52,375 nucleotides of DNA from Bacteroidaceae bacterium. GTDB lineage: Bacteria > Bacteroidota > Bacteroidia > Bacteroidales > Bacteroidaceae. The notes under the pieces are model-generated. The model worked only from the letters and a program-made list of their open reading frames with translations, ran no database searches and was not told the origin of the DNA. The stretch lies in contig JAGCPD010000052.1 in the NCBI GenBank assembly GCA_017645305.1, forward strand, positions 1 to 52,375, in the 5' to 3' direction. Below are positions 44,383-52,151 of this stretch, piece after piece (positions within the stretch are counted from its first letter, which is position 1; each line of letters begins with the position of its first letter). The position numbers were made by a program, and so were the translations under genes.

Positions 44383-45686
44383 TCTATACGCTGTATTTTT
44401 GCACCAAGAGCATTCAAACGCTCTTCAATGTGCTGGTATCCACGGTCTATCTGACCGATATTCTCAATCCGGCTGGTTCCCTCTGCACTCAATGCGGCAA
44501 TAAGCAGGGCTATACCGGCACGGATATCCGGGCTGGTCATACGCCTTGAATGAAGAGGCAGCTGATGGTCGTGTCCTACAACGACAGCTCTGTGAGGGTC
44601 ACAAAGAATAATCTGCGCTCCCATATCTATCAGCTTATCCACAAAGAACAGGCGGCTCTCGAACATCTTCTGATGAATGAGCACAGAGCCCTTGGCCTGT
44701 GTACTGACAACGAGCAGAACGCTTAGAAGGTCGGGGGTAAGACCTGGCCAGGGAGCATCAGAGATGGTCATAAAGGAGCCGTCAAGGAACGACTCTATCT
44801 GGTAATGCTCATGACGGGGAACAAAGATATCGTCGCCTTTGCGCTGTACCTCTATACCCAAACGGCGGAAGGTATCCGGAATGATACCCAACTCATCATA
44901 CGCAACACCTTTGATTAGTACACCATCGCCCACCATAGCAGCCATTCCTATGAACGACCCCACCTCTATCATATCAGGCAGAATGGTATGTTCTGCATCG
45001 CCCAATTCCGAAACGCCTTGTATTGTCAACAGGTTACTGCCTATGCCGCTAATGCGGGCACCCATCTTATTAAGCAAACGGCACAGCTGCTGGATGTAAG
45101 GTTCACAGGCAGCATTGTAAACAGTAGTAGTTCCTTCTGCCAGGACTGCCGCCATTATAATATTGGCAGTACCTGTAACAGAGGCCTCGTCAAGCAACAT
45201 GGAACAGCCCTTCAGTCCCTTGGTAGTAATGGTAAAGACACCCCTCTCTCCATCATACAGGAACTGACCGCCCAACTTCTGCAAACCCAGGAAATGGGTA
45301 TCCAGACGGCGACGACCGATGTTATCTCCACCAGGACGGGCCACCTCTGCCCTACCGAAACGCGCCAAGAGCGGCCCCAGAAGCATTACACTGCCCCTGA
45401 GACTTCCGCAACGCATCAGAAACTCCTCGGTATGCAGGATTCCTGTATCAACCTTGTCTGCCTGAAAAGTATAATCCCCAGAAGCATTCTTACACACACA
45501 CACTCCTATATCCTGCAGCAGGCGTATCTGATTGTTGACATCAGAAATATCGGGGAGATTCTTAATACGGACGGGCTGGGAAGTGAGCAAAGTTGCACAC
45601 AGCACCTGCAGCGCCTCGTTCTTGGCTCCCTGAGGGATAATTTCTCCCTTCAAGCGATGTCCGCCTTCGATTAAAAATGATGGCAT
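44379..45686 (-). CDS. murA: UDP-N-acetylglucosamine 1-carboxyvinyltransferase MurA (Asp variant)
   Basis: A 435-residue EPSP-synthase-fold enzyme that transfers enolpyruvate from PEP to UDP-GlcNAc, the first committed peptidoglycan step. Motifs: GAKNEALQVLCATLLT with K22-N23 and LRGSVMLLGPLLARFG. The loop that carries the catalytic Cys in E. coli (C115) reads ARPGGDNIGRRRLDTHF, with Asp (D121) in that place. Asp at this position is known to keep activity and give intrinsic fosfomycin resistance in other bacteria. The C-terminal lobe motifs DAPWPGLTPDLLS and AGIALLIAALSAEGTS are present. It is between DUF4290 (17 nt) and rimM (4-nt overlap). Confidence 0.95.
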   Translation of the reverse strand: MPSFLIEGGHRLKGEIIPQGAKNEALQVLCATLLTSQPVRIKNLPDISDVNNQIRLLQDIGVCVCKNASGDYTFQADKVDTGILHTEEFLMRCGSLRGSVMLLGPLLARFGRAEVARPGGDNIGRRRLDTHFLGLQKLGGQFLYDGERGVFTITTKGLKGCSMLLDEASVTGTANIIMAAVLAEGTTTVYNAACEPYIQQLCRLLNKMGARISGIGSNLLTIQGVSELGDAEHTILPDMIEVGSFIGMAAMVGDGVLIKGVAYDELGIIPDTFRRLGIEVQRKGDDIFVPRHEHYQIESFLDGSFMTISDAPWPGLTPDLLSVLLVVSTQAKGSVLIHQKMFESRLFFVDKLIDMGAQIILCDPHRAVVVGHDHQLPLHSRRMTSPDIRAGIALLIAALSAEGTSRIENIGQIDRGYQHIEERLNALGAKIQRIE

Positions 45687-45703
45687 AGGCTGTAGAATGA
45701 TTC

Positions 45704-46306
45704 TTAACGCTTCCTCTTACGATTCTTTGATGAGCTGTTATTGGCTAATTGTGCATTTGACGGAATACCGACAGAAGCAAAACGGAAATCCGGTGATAAC
45801 TGTAACTTACCATCAGAATAACGTTCTATATCCTGCATTACCAGATTCTCGTCCATCGAATCGCGATTCCAGACAAAGAGATTCTGCTTCATCTGGTTGG
45901 CAACCATACCCACCAGTGCAGTACGCTCCTCACCCTCTGGTAACGTTTGTGCATACTTCAGAGCACTCTCCACAAGATGCCCGTAGTGACGGCGGCGCAT
46001 CTTCTGCATGGGATAAGGCAGCGGTTTGGGATGTTCAAGCGCTTCATGCTCTGGAATAATCTCTACTGGGTAGTCGATATCAAGCTTATAACGTGAAATT
46101 TTGGCTAAGTGATTCCAAAGACGAAGCTCGTAATCAGCAGTATCTATATTCTCAGGCTGAATACGGGACATAATGGATATTATGGTATTGGCGCACTGCT
46201 GACGTGCCTCCCTGTCAGGCAAGGAAACTGCCAGATCTACCATATTCTGAATGCCTCGGCCGTATTCAGGCATTACCAAATGTTCTCTCTGTGTATTATA
46301 TTGCAT
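45704..46306 (-). CDS. DUF4290 family protein
   Basis: A 200-residue cytosolic protein of a Bacteroidetes-specific uncharacterised family. N-terminal residues MQYNTQREHLVMPEYGRGIQ are characteristic; the rest is helical (NMVDLAVSLPDREARQQCAN, YGHLVESALKYAQTLPEGEE) and ends in a basic low-complexity tail (NNSSSKNRKRKR), suggesting contact with nucleic acid or ribosome (inference). Its ATG overlaps the tsaB stop by 1 nt (TAATG) and murA follows after 17 nt, so it is fixed in a translation/cell-wall operon. Confidence 0.85.
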   Translation of the reverse strand: MQYNTQREHLVMPEYGRGIQNMVDLAVSLPDREARQQCANTIISIMSRIQPENIDTADYELRLWNHLAKISRYKLDIDYPVEIIPEHEALEHPKPLPYPMQKMRRRHYGHLVESALKYAQTLPEGEERTALVGMVANQMKQNLFVWNRDSMDENLVMQDIERYSDGKLQLSPDFRFASVGIPSNAQLANNSSSKNRKRKR

Positions 46307-46998
46307 TACAATAACGGTTTTGATTTTATAGCTACAAATTCTTTCAGATAATATGGTTCAAAGTATGCAACATCCTGAAACTCCTGCAAATACATACTTC
46401 GCTCAGCAAGGGGAAACATATTCTTTGCCAGAGAATGGATATCCTGAATAAAATGTGCGTTAGGGTGCTGGATAAGGCTCTGGCATTTTGCCGCTCCATT
46501 GCCAAAGAAATAAACAGGACCTCGTTCCAGGTATTCCTTGTAAGTGTCTGCCGTTACCACATCAGCCTGAATGGGCCGCACCTCTTTGAGGGCACGGTCA
46601 TAGACGGCGGAATACACTTCCATCCTACGGGCATCTATCATAGGCACCAGCAAGGCATCGTCAGGAAGCTCCTCCTTACCAAGAAGGACGGGCACACAAA
46701 GCACCTTCAGCGTGGGAACGGCTATCAGCGGCAAGGCACGGCCGTAACATACTCCCTTAGCCAAAGAAACACCTATCCTTAAACCCGTATAGCTGCCAGG
46801 TCCCATGCTTACTGCAACTGCATCCACAGGGATGGCATGACTGTTGGCAAAAGACAGGGCCTCATCAACGTAAACACCACTCGTCTCGGAATGGCTGGGA
46901 CCGTCAAAATCCTCGTGATGATAAAGGAGTTTTCCGTCCTCGCTAAGGGCTACCGAACACACTTTTGTGCTGGTCTCTATATGCAGAATACAAGGCAT
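46306..46998 (-). CDS. tsaB: tRNA threonylcarbamoyladenosine biosynthesis protein TsaB
   Basis: A 230-residue ASKHA-fold protein that works with TsaD and TsaE in forming t6A37 on tRNAs reading ANN codons. Motifs: ILHIETSTKVCSVAL at the N terminus, SHSETSGVYVDEAL, VSMGPGSYTGLRIGVSLAKG (the family signature) and PLIAVPTLKVL. TsaB lacks full ATPase residues and serves mainly as TsaD partner. It is the first gene of the operon running down to cca, with a TAATTTTG box about 29 nt upstream of the ATG. Confidence 0.94.
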   Translation of the reverse strand: MPCILHIETSTKVCSVALSEDGKLLYHHEDFDGPSHSETSGVYVDEALSFANSHAIPVDAVAVSMGPGSYTGLRIGVSLAKGVCYGRALPLIAVPTLKVLCVPVLLGKEELPDDALLVPMIDARRMEVYSAVYDRALKEVRPIQADVVTADTYKEYLERGPVYFFGNGAAKCQSLIQHPNAHFIQDIHSLAKNMFPLAERSMYLQEFQDVAYFEPYYLKEFVAIKSKPLL

Positions 46999-47026
46999 TC
47001 GTTGAACTTACATCTAAATTTCGGCA

Positions 47027-47034
47027 CAAAATTA
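47027..47034 (-). promoter_or_regulatory. -7 box for the tsaB operon
   Basis: TAATTTTG on the minus strand, 28 nt before the tsaB ATG. Its upstream sequence overlaps the divergent yicC promoter. Confidence 0.55.
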
Positions 47035-47056
47035 CTATTTTTTGCCATTATTTCCG

Positions 47057-47064
47057 TACTTTTG
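47057..47064 (+). promoter_or_regulatory. -7 box for the yicC operon
   Basis: TACTTTTG, 20 nt before the yicC ATG; no well-placed TTG at -33. Confidence 0.55.
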
Positions 47065-47084
47065 CAGAAAATTATTGAGAAAAT

Positions 47085-47960
47085 ATGATACAATCAATGA
47101 CGGGATACGGAAAAGCCTCGGCCGAATTCCAGGGAAAAAAGATAAATGCAGAGGTAAAATCACTCAATAGCAAAGCACTGGACCTTTCTGCCCGACTGGC
47201 ACCTATCTACCGCGAGAAGGAAATGGAGGTGCGCGCCCTAATTGCCCAAGCATTGGAGCGCGGAAAGGTTGAATTCAACCTGTGGATAGAACAGACAGAA
47301 GACCAGAACGCGGCATCCGTAAACGGCGAACTGGTAGCCAACTACTACAAACAGATTACAGACATTGCAGCAAAATACAACATAGCCAAACCAGAAGACA
47401 TATGGACGGTACTGATGCGTATGCCTGATGTCTTGAACAAGACAGAGGTACAGGAACTCTCCGATGAGGAATGGGCCGTTGCCAGCAGCGTGATAGAAAA
47501 GGCCATCCGGCAACTGGTGGATTTCCGCAAGCAGGAGGGCTTGGCTCTGCAGAAGAAGTTCGAGGAGAAACTGGACAACATCGCTGCTCTATTGGCAAGC
47601 ATCGAGCCCTTCGAGACAAGCAGAACCGAGAAGATACGCCAACGCCTTGTGGATGCGCTGCAAGCTATTCCTGAAGTGGAATACGACCGCAACCGCCTGG
47701 AACAGGAGATGATTTACTACATCGAGAAACTGGACATCAACGAGGAGAAGCAACGGCTGGCCAACCACCTCCGTTACTTCCGTCAGACAATGGAGGAAGG
47801 GCACGGACAGGGTAAGAAGCTGGGCTTCATTGCACAGGAAATGGGACGTGAAATAAACACCACAGGCAGCAAAAGCAACCAGGCAGAGATGCAGAATATT
47901 GTGGTTAAGATGAAGGACGAGCTGGAACAGATTAAGGAACAAGTCTTAAACGTAATGTAA
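47085..47960 (+). CDS. YicC family endoribonuclease
   Basis: A 291-residue protein of the YicC family, shown in E. coli to be an endoribonuclease acting on small RNA. It starts with the family hallmark MIQSMTGYGKASAEFQGKKI and VEVKSLNSKALDLSAR-like EVKSLNSKALDLSARL. The middle is helical (LALQKKFEEKLDNIAALLAS). The C-terminal DUF1732 motifs are intact: EQEMIYYIEKLDINEEKQRL, ANHLRYFRQTM and GKKLGFIAQEMGREINTTGS. First of four tightly packed genes; gmk follows after 1 nt, the usual yicC-gmk order. Confidence 0.94.
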   Translation: MIQSMTGYGKASAEFQGKKINAEVKSLNSKALDLSARLAPIYREKEMEVRALIAQALERGKVEFNLWIEQTEDQNAASVNGELVANYYKQITDIAAKYNIAKPEDIWTVLMRMPDVLNKTEVQELSDEEWAVASSVIEKAIRQLVDFRKQEGLALQKKFEEKLDNIAALLASIEPFETSRTEKIRQRLVDALQAIPEVEYDRNRLEQEMIYYIEKLDINEEKQRLANHLRYFRQTMEEGHGQGKKLGFIAQEMGREINTTGSKSNQAEMQNIVVKMKDELEQIKEQVLNVM

Positions 47961-47961
47961 T

Positions 47962-48534
47962 ATGGGAGGGAGGCTATTTATCGTTTCTGCCCCTTCGGGT
48001 AGCGGCAAAAGCACAATCGTACAATATCTGATGAAGGAGCATCCCGAGTTCCACCTCGCTTTCAGCATCAGCGCAACCAGCCGCCCTCCACGCGGAAAAG
48101 AGAAACACGGAGTGGAGTATTTCTTCCTTTCACCCGAGGAGTTTCGCCAACGCATACAGAATAACGAGTTTCTGGAGTACGAGGAAGTTTATCCCGGCCG
48201 CTTTTACGGCACCCTGAAAGAACAGATAGAAAAACAGCTGGCAGCCGGGCAGAACGTAGTGTTCGACGTAGATGTAAAGGGAGGCTGCAACTTAAAGAAG
48301 TTCTATGGCGACCGTGCCCTGAGTCTGTTTATCCAACCTCCCAGCATCGCAGAACTCAGGAAAAGACTGAAGGAAAGAAACACAGACACACCAGACCAGA
48401 TAGAAATAAGACTTGAGAAAGCGGAATACGAAATGAGCTTTGCCCCTCAGTTCGACCGCATCCTGGTTAACGATAATCTGGAAACAGCCAAACAGGAAGC
48501 CGTCAGGATTCTGACAGATTTCCTAAATTCCTAA
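47962..48534 (+). CDS. gmk: Guanylate kinase
   Basis: A 190-residue P-loop kinase converting GMP and ATP to GDP and ADP. P-loop SAPSGSGKST (9-18); GMP-binding region SATSRPPRGKEKHGVEYFFL and LEYEEVYPGRFYGTLKE; FDVDVKGGCNLKKFYG in place of the usual DVQGA motif, with Asp kept; lid segment LRKRLKERNTDTPDQIEIRL. Length is normal. One nucleotide separates it from yicC; nadD follows after 30 nt of repeat-rich sequence. Confidence 0.96.
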   Translation: MGGRLFIVSAPSGSGKSTIVQYLMKEHPEFHLAFSISATSRPPRGKEKHGVEYFFLSPEEFRQRIQNNEFLEYEEVYPGRFYGTLKEQIEKQLAAGQNVVFDVDVKGGCNLKKFYGDRALSLFIQPPSIAELRKRLKERNTDTPDQIEIRLEKAEYEMSFAPQFDRILVNDNLETAKQEAVRILTDFLNS

Positions 48535-48586
48535 TGTTCAAGGTTGCGAAAGCAGGTTCAAACAATGTTCAAAGCTCAATGTTCAA
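48533..48586. repeat. Three copies of AATGTTCAA across the gmk-nadD junction
   Basis: Copies at 48533-48541, 48564-48572 and 48578-48586. The first covers the gmk stop codon; the second supplies the nadD ATG and the third codes for part of its N terminus. Confidence 0.7.
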
Positions 48587-49161
48587 TAAAGACCGGTCTG
48601 TACGGAGGCTCTTTCAACCCCATCCATAAGGGGCATACGCAATTGAGTCAAGCCCTGCTGGATGCTCATCTCATAGATGAAATGTGGCTGCTGGTCTCTC
48701 CGCAGAACCCCTTCAAGGTTAACCAAAAGCTGTTGGACGATAATGCCAGACTGCAACTGGCCCGATTGGCAGTAAAGGACATTCCCAACCTGACGGTCTG
48801 CGATTACGAGTTCCGGCTGCCCCGCCCCTCCTATATGGTCAACACGCTAAAGCATTTGCGTCAGGATTACCCCGAAAGGGAGTTTGTCCTGATTATAGGA
48901 GCCGACAACTGGGAGCGCTTTCCCAACTGGTACAGATACGAGGAGATTCTGGCCCATCACCAGATAATCATCTATCCAAGAACAGGATACCAGCTGAAAG
49001 ATGTTCCCGCAGATATCACCATTGCCGACACACCCTTTATTGACATCAGCAGCACAGAGATAAGAGAGAAAATCAAAAACCCCGGTTATCACGGTGAGGG
49101 ACTCTGCCCTGCCGTATGGCATGAAATAAAAAAGAAAGGATATTACGCGTATGAAGATTAG
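48565..49161 (+). CDS. nadD: Nicotinate-nucleotide adenylyltransferase NadD
   Basis: A 198-residue nucleotidyltransferase that makes deamido-NAD from nicotinate mononucleotide and ATP. Motifs: TGLYGGSFNPIHKGHTQLSQ (the GGxFNPxHxGH signature), PQNPFK, IIGADNWERFPNWYRYEEIL and the C-terminal SSTEIREK. ATG 48565 is the only in-frame ATG before the signature; a TTG at 48544 is less likely. The first nine residues (MFKAQCSIK) come from the AATGTTCAA repeat and are not part of the conserved domain. The end overlaps ispF by 11 nt. Confidence 0.94.
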   Translation: MFKAQCSIKTGLYGGSFNPIHKGHTQLSQALLDAHLIDEMWLLVSPQNPFKVNQKLLDDNARLQLARLAVKDIPNLTVCDYEFRLPRPSYMVNTLKHLRQDYPEREFVLIIGADNWERFPNWYRYEEILAHHQIIIYPRTGYQLKDVPADITIADTPFIDISSTEIREKIKNPGYHGEGLCPAVWHEIKKKGYYAYED

Positions 49162-49627
49162 AGTTGGTTTTGGATTCGACGTTCACCAGTTAGTGGTAGG
49201 ACGCGAACTATGGTTGGGCGGCATCCGTCTGGAACATTCACTTGGCCTGCTGGGTCACAGCGATGCCGATGTACTTATTCATGCCATCTGCGACGCCCTT
49301 TTAGGAGCCGCCAATATGCGTGATATAGGCTATCACTTCCCCGACAACAGCGAAGAGTTCCATAACATAGACAGTAAGATTCTGCTCCGCAAGACCGTTG
49401 AGCTGATAGCCACCAAAGGTTATCAGGTAGGAAACATTGATGCCACCGTCTGTGCCGAGCGTCCCAAGCTGAAAGCCCACATCCCCGCCATGCAGGAATG
49501 CCTTGCCCAGGTAATGGGTATAGACGTTGATGATGTCAGCATCAAAGCCACCACAACAGAGAAGCTTGGCTTTACAGGCCGCGAGGAAGGTATCTCCGCC
49601 TACGCCACCGTACTGATAGAAAAATAG
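49151..49627 (+). CDS. ispF: 2-C-methyl-D-erythritol 2,4-cyclodiphosphate synthase
   Basis: A 158-residue zinc enzyme of the MEP pathway that cyclises CDP-ME 2-phosphate to MEcPP with release of CMP, acting as a trimer. Motifs: RVGFGFDVHQLV with metal ligands D and H, LGHSDADVLIHAICDALLGA with the third ligand His, DIGYHFPDNSEEFHNIDSK, and KATTTEKLGFTGREEGISAY. All active-site residues look intact and length is standard. It overlaps nadD by 11 nt and ends the yicC-gmk-nadD-ispF operon, 9 nt from the convergent PstS-like gene. Confidence 0.97.
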   Translation: MKIRVGFGFDVHQLVVGRELWLGGIRLEHSLGLLGHSDADVLIHAICDALLGAANMRDIGYHFPDNSEEFHNIDSKILLRKTVELIATKGYQVGNIDATVCAERPKLKAHIPAMQECLAQVMGIDVDDVSIKATTTEKLGFTGREEGISAYATVLIEK

Positions 49628-49636
49628 TGTACAAAC

Positions 49637-50790
49637 TTAACGTGGTTCGATGAATTTAATTATCTGTGGCTTTTGTTTAGCGCTTCGTTTGTTCACAATG
49701 ATATTGATGCCCTTCTGGGGCTTGCTCAAGCACTGGCCTGAAAGGTTATAGACAGACACATTTTTACCTGATGGCGCAACAACCTTTGATTCATTTTCCA
49801 ATGAGCGGATTCCTGTTGCAACAGTTTGCAATGGAACATATCCGCTTTCATCAACGATTGCCTGCCCCGCTTCACTTGTAAGGAACTCAAACAGTCTATA
49901 GGCTACGGAAGACCTATCAACATCGGAACGCACCGCAGTGTACACATGGGAAGTGTATGGGTAAGTGTCGTTCTTGACATTCTCTTTGGTCATTGCCACA
50001 CCATTCACTCCAATAGCCTTTATACTGCTGCTCCCCACCATAACGTTATAATAATAGAAAGGACTGAAGGCAATTCCTGCAGTGTCATTTTCAAGTTGGT
50101 AATAGGGGGACATCATGGTTGTACCGATTTGCATTTCAGGGAAATCCTTGATTGTCAATCCCACCATCACCATCGTTTCAAATTTTTCCTGACTGCCCGA
50201 GTTCCTATTTCGCACATAGGGTTTCATCACGCAATCCAATCCTCCAACCTCTGCCCAATTGACATATTTTCCTGTATAGATGCCTTGAATCTGCTCAATG
50301 GAGAGATTGTTAACTGGGTTCTTCTGATTGACCATGAAGGCCAGAGCATCCCTTGCAATAGGCTTTTCAATTAGCGTTACCCCCTGCTCGTTAGCATAGG
50401 CCTTTTCGTCGCGGGAGATACTTCTTGCTGTAATAATAATCTCAACTTTATCATCAATGAGATTCATGAACGATTGGTGTGTATTGGAATTCAGCAATCG
50501 CTTCGTCCTTAATTCCCGTTCTTCCGTCTCTGTACAGGTATATATCGGCATCACTTGTTTTGGCGCTTCTTCTGGATTCTGGACAAACGGACTTGATTGC
50601 CACTCATAATCAAACCCCAACAGTCTGCACATTAAGATATATCGTAACGGGCTTGTGGAATCAGAACCATCCAATATGGGAAAATTGCTTATTGTAATGT
50701 CGTTTACGTCTGACGATATGTCATCATTGCCGTCCGCATTACATGATATTACTAAAAAACTGATAATATCAGGATGAACTTATGTTTCAT
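49637..50790 (-). pseudogene. PstS-like substrate-binding lipoprotein with T9SS-like tail, frameshifted near its start
   Basis: From ATG 50790 the frame encodes MKHKFILILSVF and then hits TAG at a run of six T (minus strand; 50754-50759). Adding one T restores a lipoprotein signal (VFLVISCNADGNDD, cysteine C17) that runs into the long downstream frame, giving a 384-residue protein. That frame is PstS-like: ILDGSDSTSPLRYIL (phosphate-contact SDST), ITARSISRDEKAYA, GIYTGKYVNWAEVGG, and NRNSGSQEKFETMV. The C terminus adds VYNLSGQCLSKPQKGINI, a T9SS-tail-like sequence, an unusual mix with a lipobox. It could be a real broken gene, a phase-variable T-run or a sequence error. No other pst genes are present. 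It would act in binding phosphate or another anion at the surface. Confidence 0.75.
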
Positions 50791-50840
50791 AATTGTGTAG
50801 TAGATTCAAAATTCTTCAGTACATCTTGTCTTTATTGGCA

Positions 50841-50848
50841 CAAAGATA
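50841..50848 (-). promoter_or_regulatory. -7 box for the PstS-like gene
   Basis: TATCTTTG on the minus strand; leader of about 44 nt to ATG 50790, which supports that start. Confidence 0.55.
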
Positions 50849-50982
50849 CAAAATAAAAACGAGTTATTTTGCTTACAAAGCAAAAAATACATTATTTCTA
50901 TTCAGGACCAAATCATTTTTTACGAAATGACATCTGAAGAGGGCGAAAGTGGTCAAATTCGACAACTTAACATCATGGATCC

Positions 50983-51008
50983 TATTTGTGGCGAATTCGC
51001 CATAAATA
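50983..51008. repeat. 26-bp near-perfect palindrome
   Basis: Core TGGCGAATTCGCCA (50989-51002) is a perfect 14-bp palindrome; flanks TATTTG and TAAATA extend it with one mismatched pair. It lies about 60-85 nt downstream of the 45-residue peptide gene, in a gap (50849-51068) with no convincing gene. No T-run follows, so it may be a protein-binding site rather than a terminator. Confidence 0.6.
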
Positions 51009-51068
51009 AAAGGATTTGCCGCTTTGCCATCTGGGACAAACAGACGCGGCTTATCCTCCGGCTTCCTG

Positions 51069-51206
51069 TTATTTCTTAGCTTGCTTAACTTGTTTCTTAG
51101 CTTGTATGACTGAGATAATGCCAATCAACACGCCTAAAACTCCAACCCCCAAACTTATCAGGTTGAAATTCTCCTTTGCCCAAGTTATGATTGCTTCCAT
51201 ACTCAT
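51069..51206 (-). CDS. 45-residue single-pass membrane peptide downstream of dinD
   Basis: ATG 51206 lies 1 nt after the dinD stop codon (TAA-A-ATG), with AGGAAGAGAT upstream serving as ribosome-binding site. The peptide has an amphipathic N terminus (MSMEAIITWAKENFN), one hydrophobic helix (LISLGVGVLGVLIGIISVI, about 17-34) and a basic Lys/Gln tail (QAKKQVKQAKK). This is the shape of small membrane-active or holin/toxin-like peptides and of many small stress proteins. A longer frame of 83 codons in another phase covers the same area from 51124 but has no such features. An in-frame second ATG (51200) is also possible. Confidence 0.65.
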   Translation of the reverse strand: MSMEAIITWAKENFNLISLGVGVLGVLIGIISVIQAKKQVKQAKK

Positions 51207-51207
51207 T

Positions 51208-52038
51208 TTATCTCTTCCTATTCTCTACAGCTTTCTTTTCTTCGCTGGCTAATCTGCGCTCCACTTTTTTCACATCCTCTGCAGGAGGAAGATTCTCTGG
51301 TACGATACCACGCTCTAACAGCATGCGACGGACAGCAGCATTGTTGTCGATATGCTCTTTAGCAATCATCGTCTCGCTTTGCAGGTCTTTGGTCTGAACG
51401 TTGACACTCGTCATCTCAGCTGCAAAGTCCTTGGCCTTGATACTAATAGTAGGCAGGAAGTCTGCTAATGGACGACTGGAAGGCACACCCATCTTTCGCT
51501 TCAAAGTGGCTGTGTTCAGGCGGAACAGGGCTTGGTCGCCCTTGGAACGGATGACAGCAAAACTCTTGTCGTTCACGCCACGCTCATACAGAATACCAGA
51601 CAATTTCTTCTCCGTTTCCTGCAGCTTGGCCCTTGCCCTCACACGTTCAACCTCCAGCAGGCGTTGTTCTATCAGCTCAGCCTTTCGCGTCTGCACGGCA
51701 AAATAGGTCTGTGCAAAAGCTATCTGCTCTTTTCGAGGGTCGCCATTCTGAGCCACCAGATAACAGGCATAGCGAGTAAGCGTAAAATCATCAACTTCTC
51801 GTTCTGCGCCAGATCCCAAAGACACCATTTTGCTGACGTCAGCAAAATGGTCATCTACTGATTGGCCAACGTTCTTGCAAGCAGTTTTTGCCTTATCAAT
51901 GACACCCACAAAATTACGCCATTGCGAATAACCTAATAGCGTGCACAACTCTCTTGCGCTCCAGCATTCCACACCATCTACCTCAAGTGCGGCCTGCTCA
52001 AAAGCACTATATAACTGTTCTATAATTTCTTTCTTCAT
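51208..52038 (-). CDS. dinD: DNA damage-inducible protein D (DinD family)
   Basis: A 276-residue cytosolic protein. E. coli DinD is SOS-induced and inhibits RecA filament functions. The N-terminal BRO-N-like domain has [20 protein letters not shown] and the family core [20 protein letters not shown] followed by [18 protein letters not shown] basic coiled-coil ([20 protein letters not shown] region, 122-145) leads to the C-terminal domain with [20 protein letters not shown] and [14 protein letters not shown]. Length is typical. DinD genes in other genomes often lie in accessory or restriction-modification loci. Here it is the first gene of a two-gene operon with a membrane peptide. Confidence 0.9.
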   Translation of the reverse strand: MKKEIIEQLYSAFEQAALEVDGVECWSARELCTLLGYSQWRNFVGVIDKAKTACKNVGQSVDDHFADVSKMVSLGSGAEREVDDFTLTRYACYLVAQNGDPRKEQIAFAQTYFAVQTRKAELIEQRLLEVERVRARAKLQETEKKLSGILYERGVNDKSFAVIRSKGDQALFRLNTATLKRKMGVPSSRPLADFLPTISIKAKDFAAEMTSVNVQTKDLQSETMIAKEHIDNNAAVRRMLLERGIVPENLPPAEDVKKVERRLASEEKKAVENRKR

Positions 52039-52041
52039 TGT

Positions 52042-52128
52042 TCAAATTTTAAATCCAATGCTCCCTAACTGTTTCTTTGTCTCGTCCTCCAAGCGGTGGC
52101 TTTCTGCGAAGAGAATGGTCTTGATACT
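52042..52128 (-). other. Open 28-codon frame without start codon in the dinD leader
   Basis: Between an in-frame stop at 52129-52131 and TGA at 52042-52044 the minus strand reads S-I-K-T-ILFAESHRLEDETKKQLG-SIGFKI. It looks like protein sequence, but has no plausible ATG/GTG start. It may be the remnant of a gene whose end once preceded dinD, or chance. Confidence 0.3.
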
Positions 52129-52143
52129 TTACTATTCCGTCTG

Positions 52144-52151
52144 CAAATATA
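52144..52151 (-). promoter_or_regulatory. -7 box upstream of dinD
   Basis: TATATTTG on the minus strand; leader of about 100 nt to ATG 52038. No SOS box could be identified. The remaining sequence to 52375 is AT-rich and shows no gene, only a small AGGCT/AGCCT hairpin at 52196-52216. Confidence 0.45.

Noticed and set aside
50873..51124. 83-codon minus-strand frame overlapping the dinD-linked peptide
   Set aside because: No recognisable features, starts inside the better supported 45-residue peptide gene and contains the palindrome at 50983-51008.
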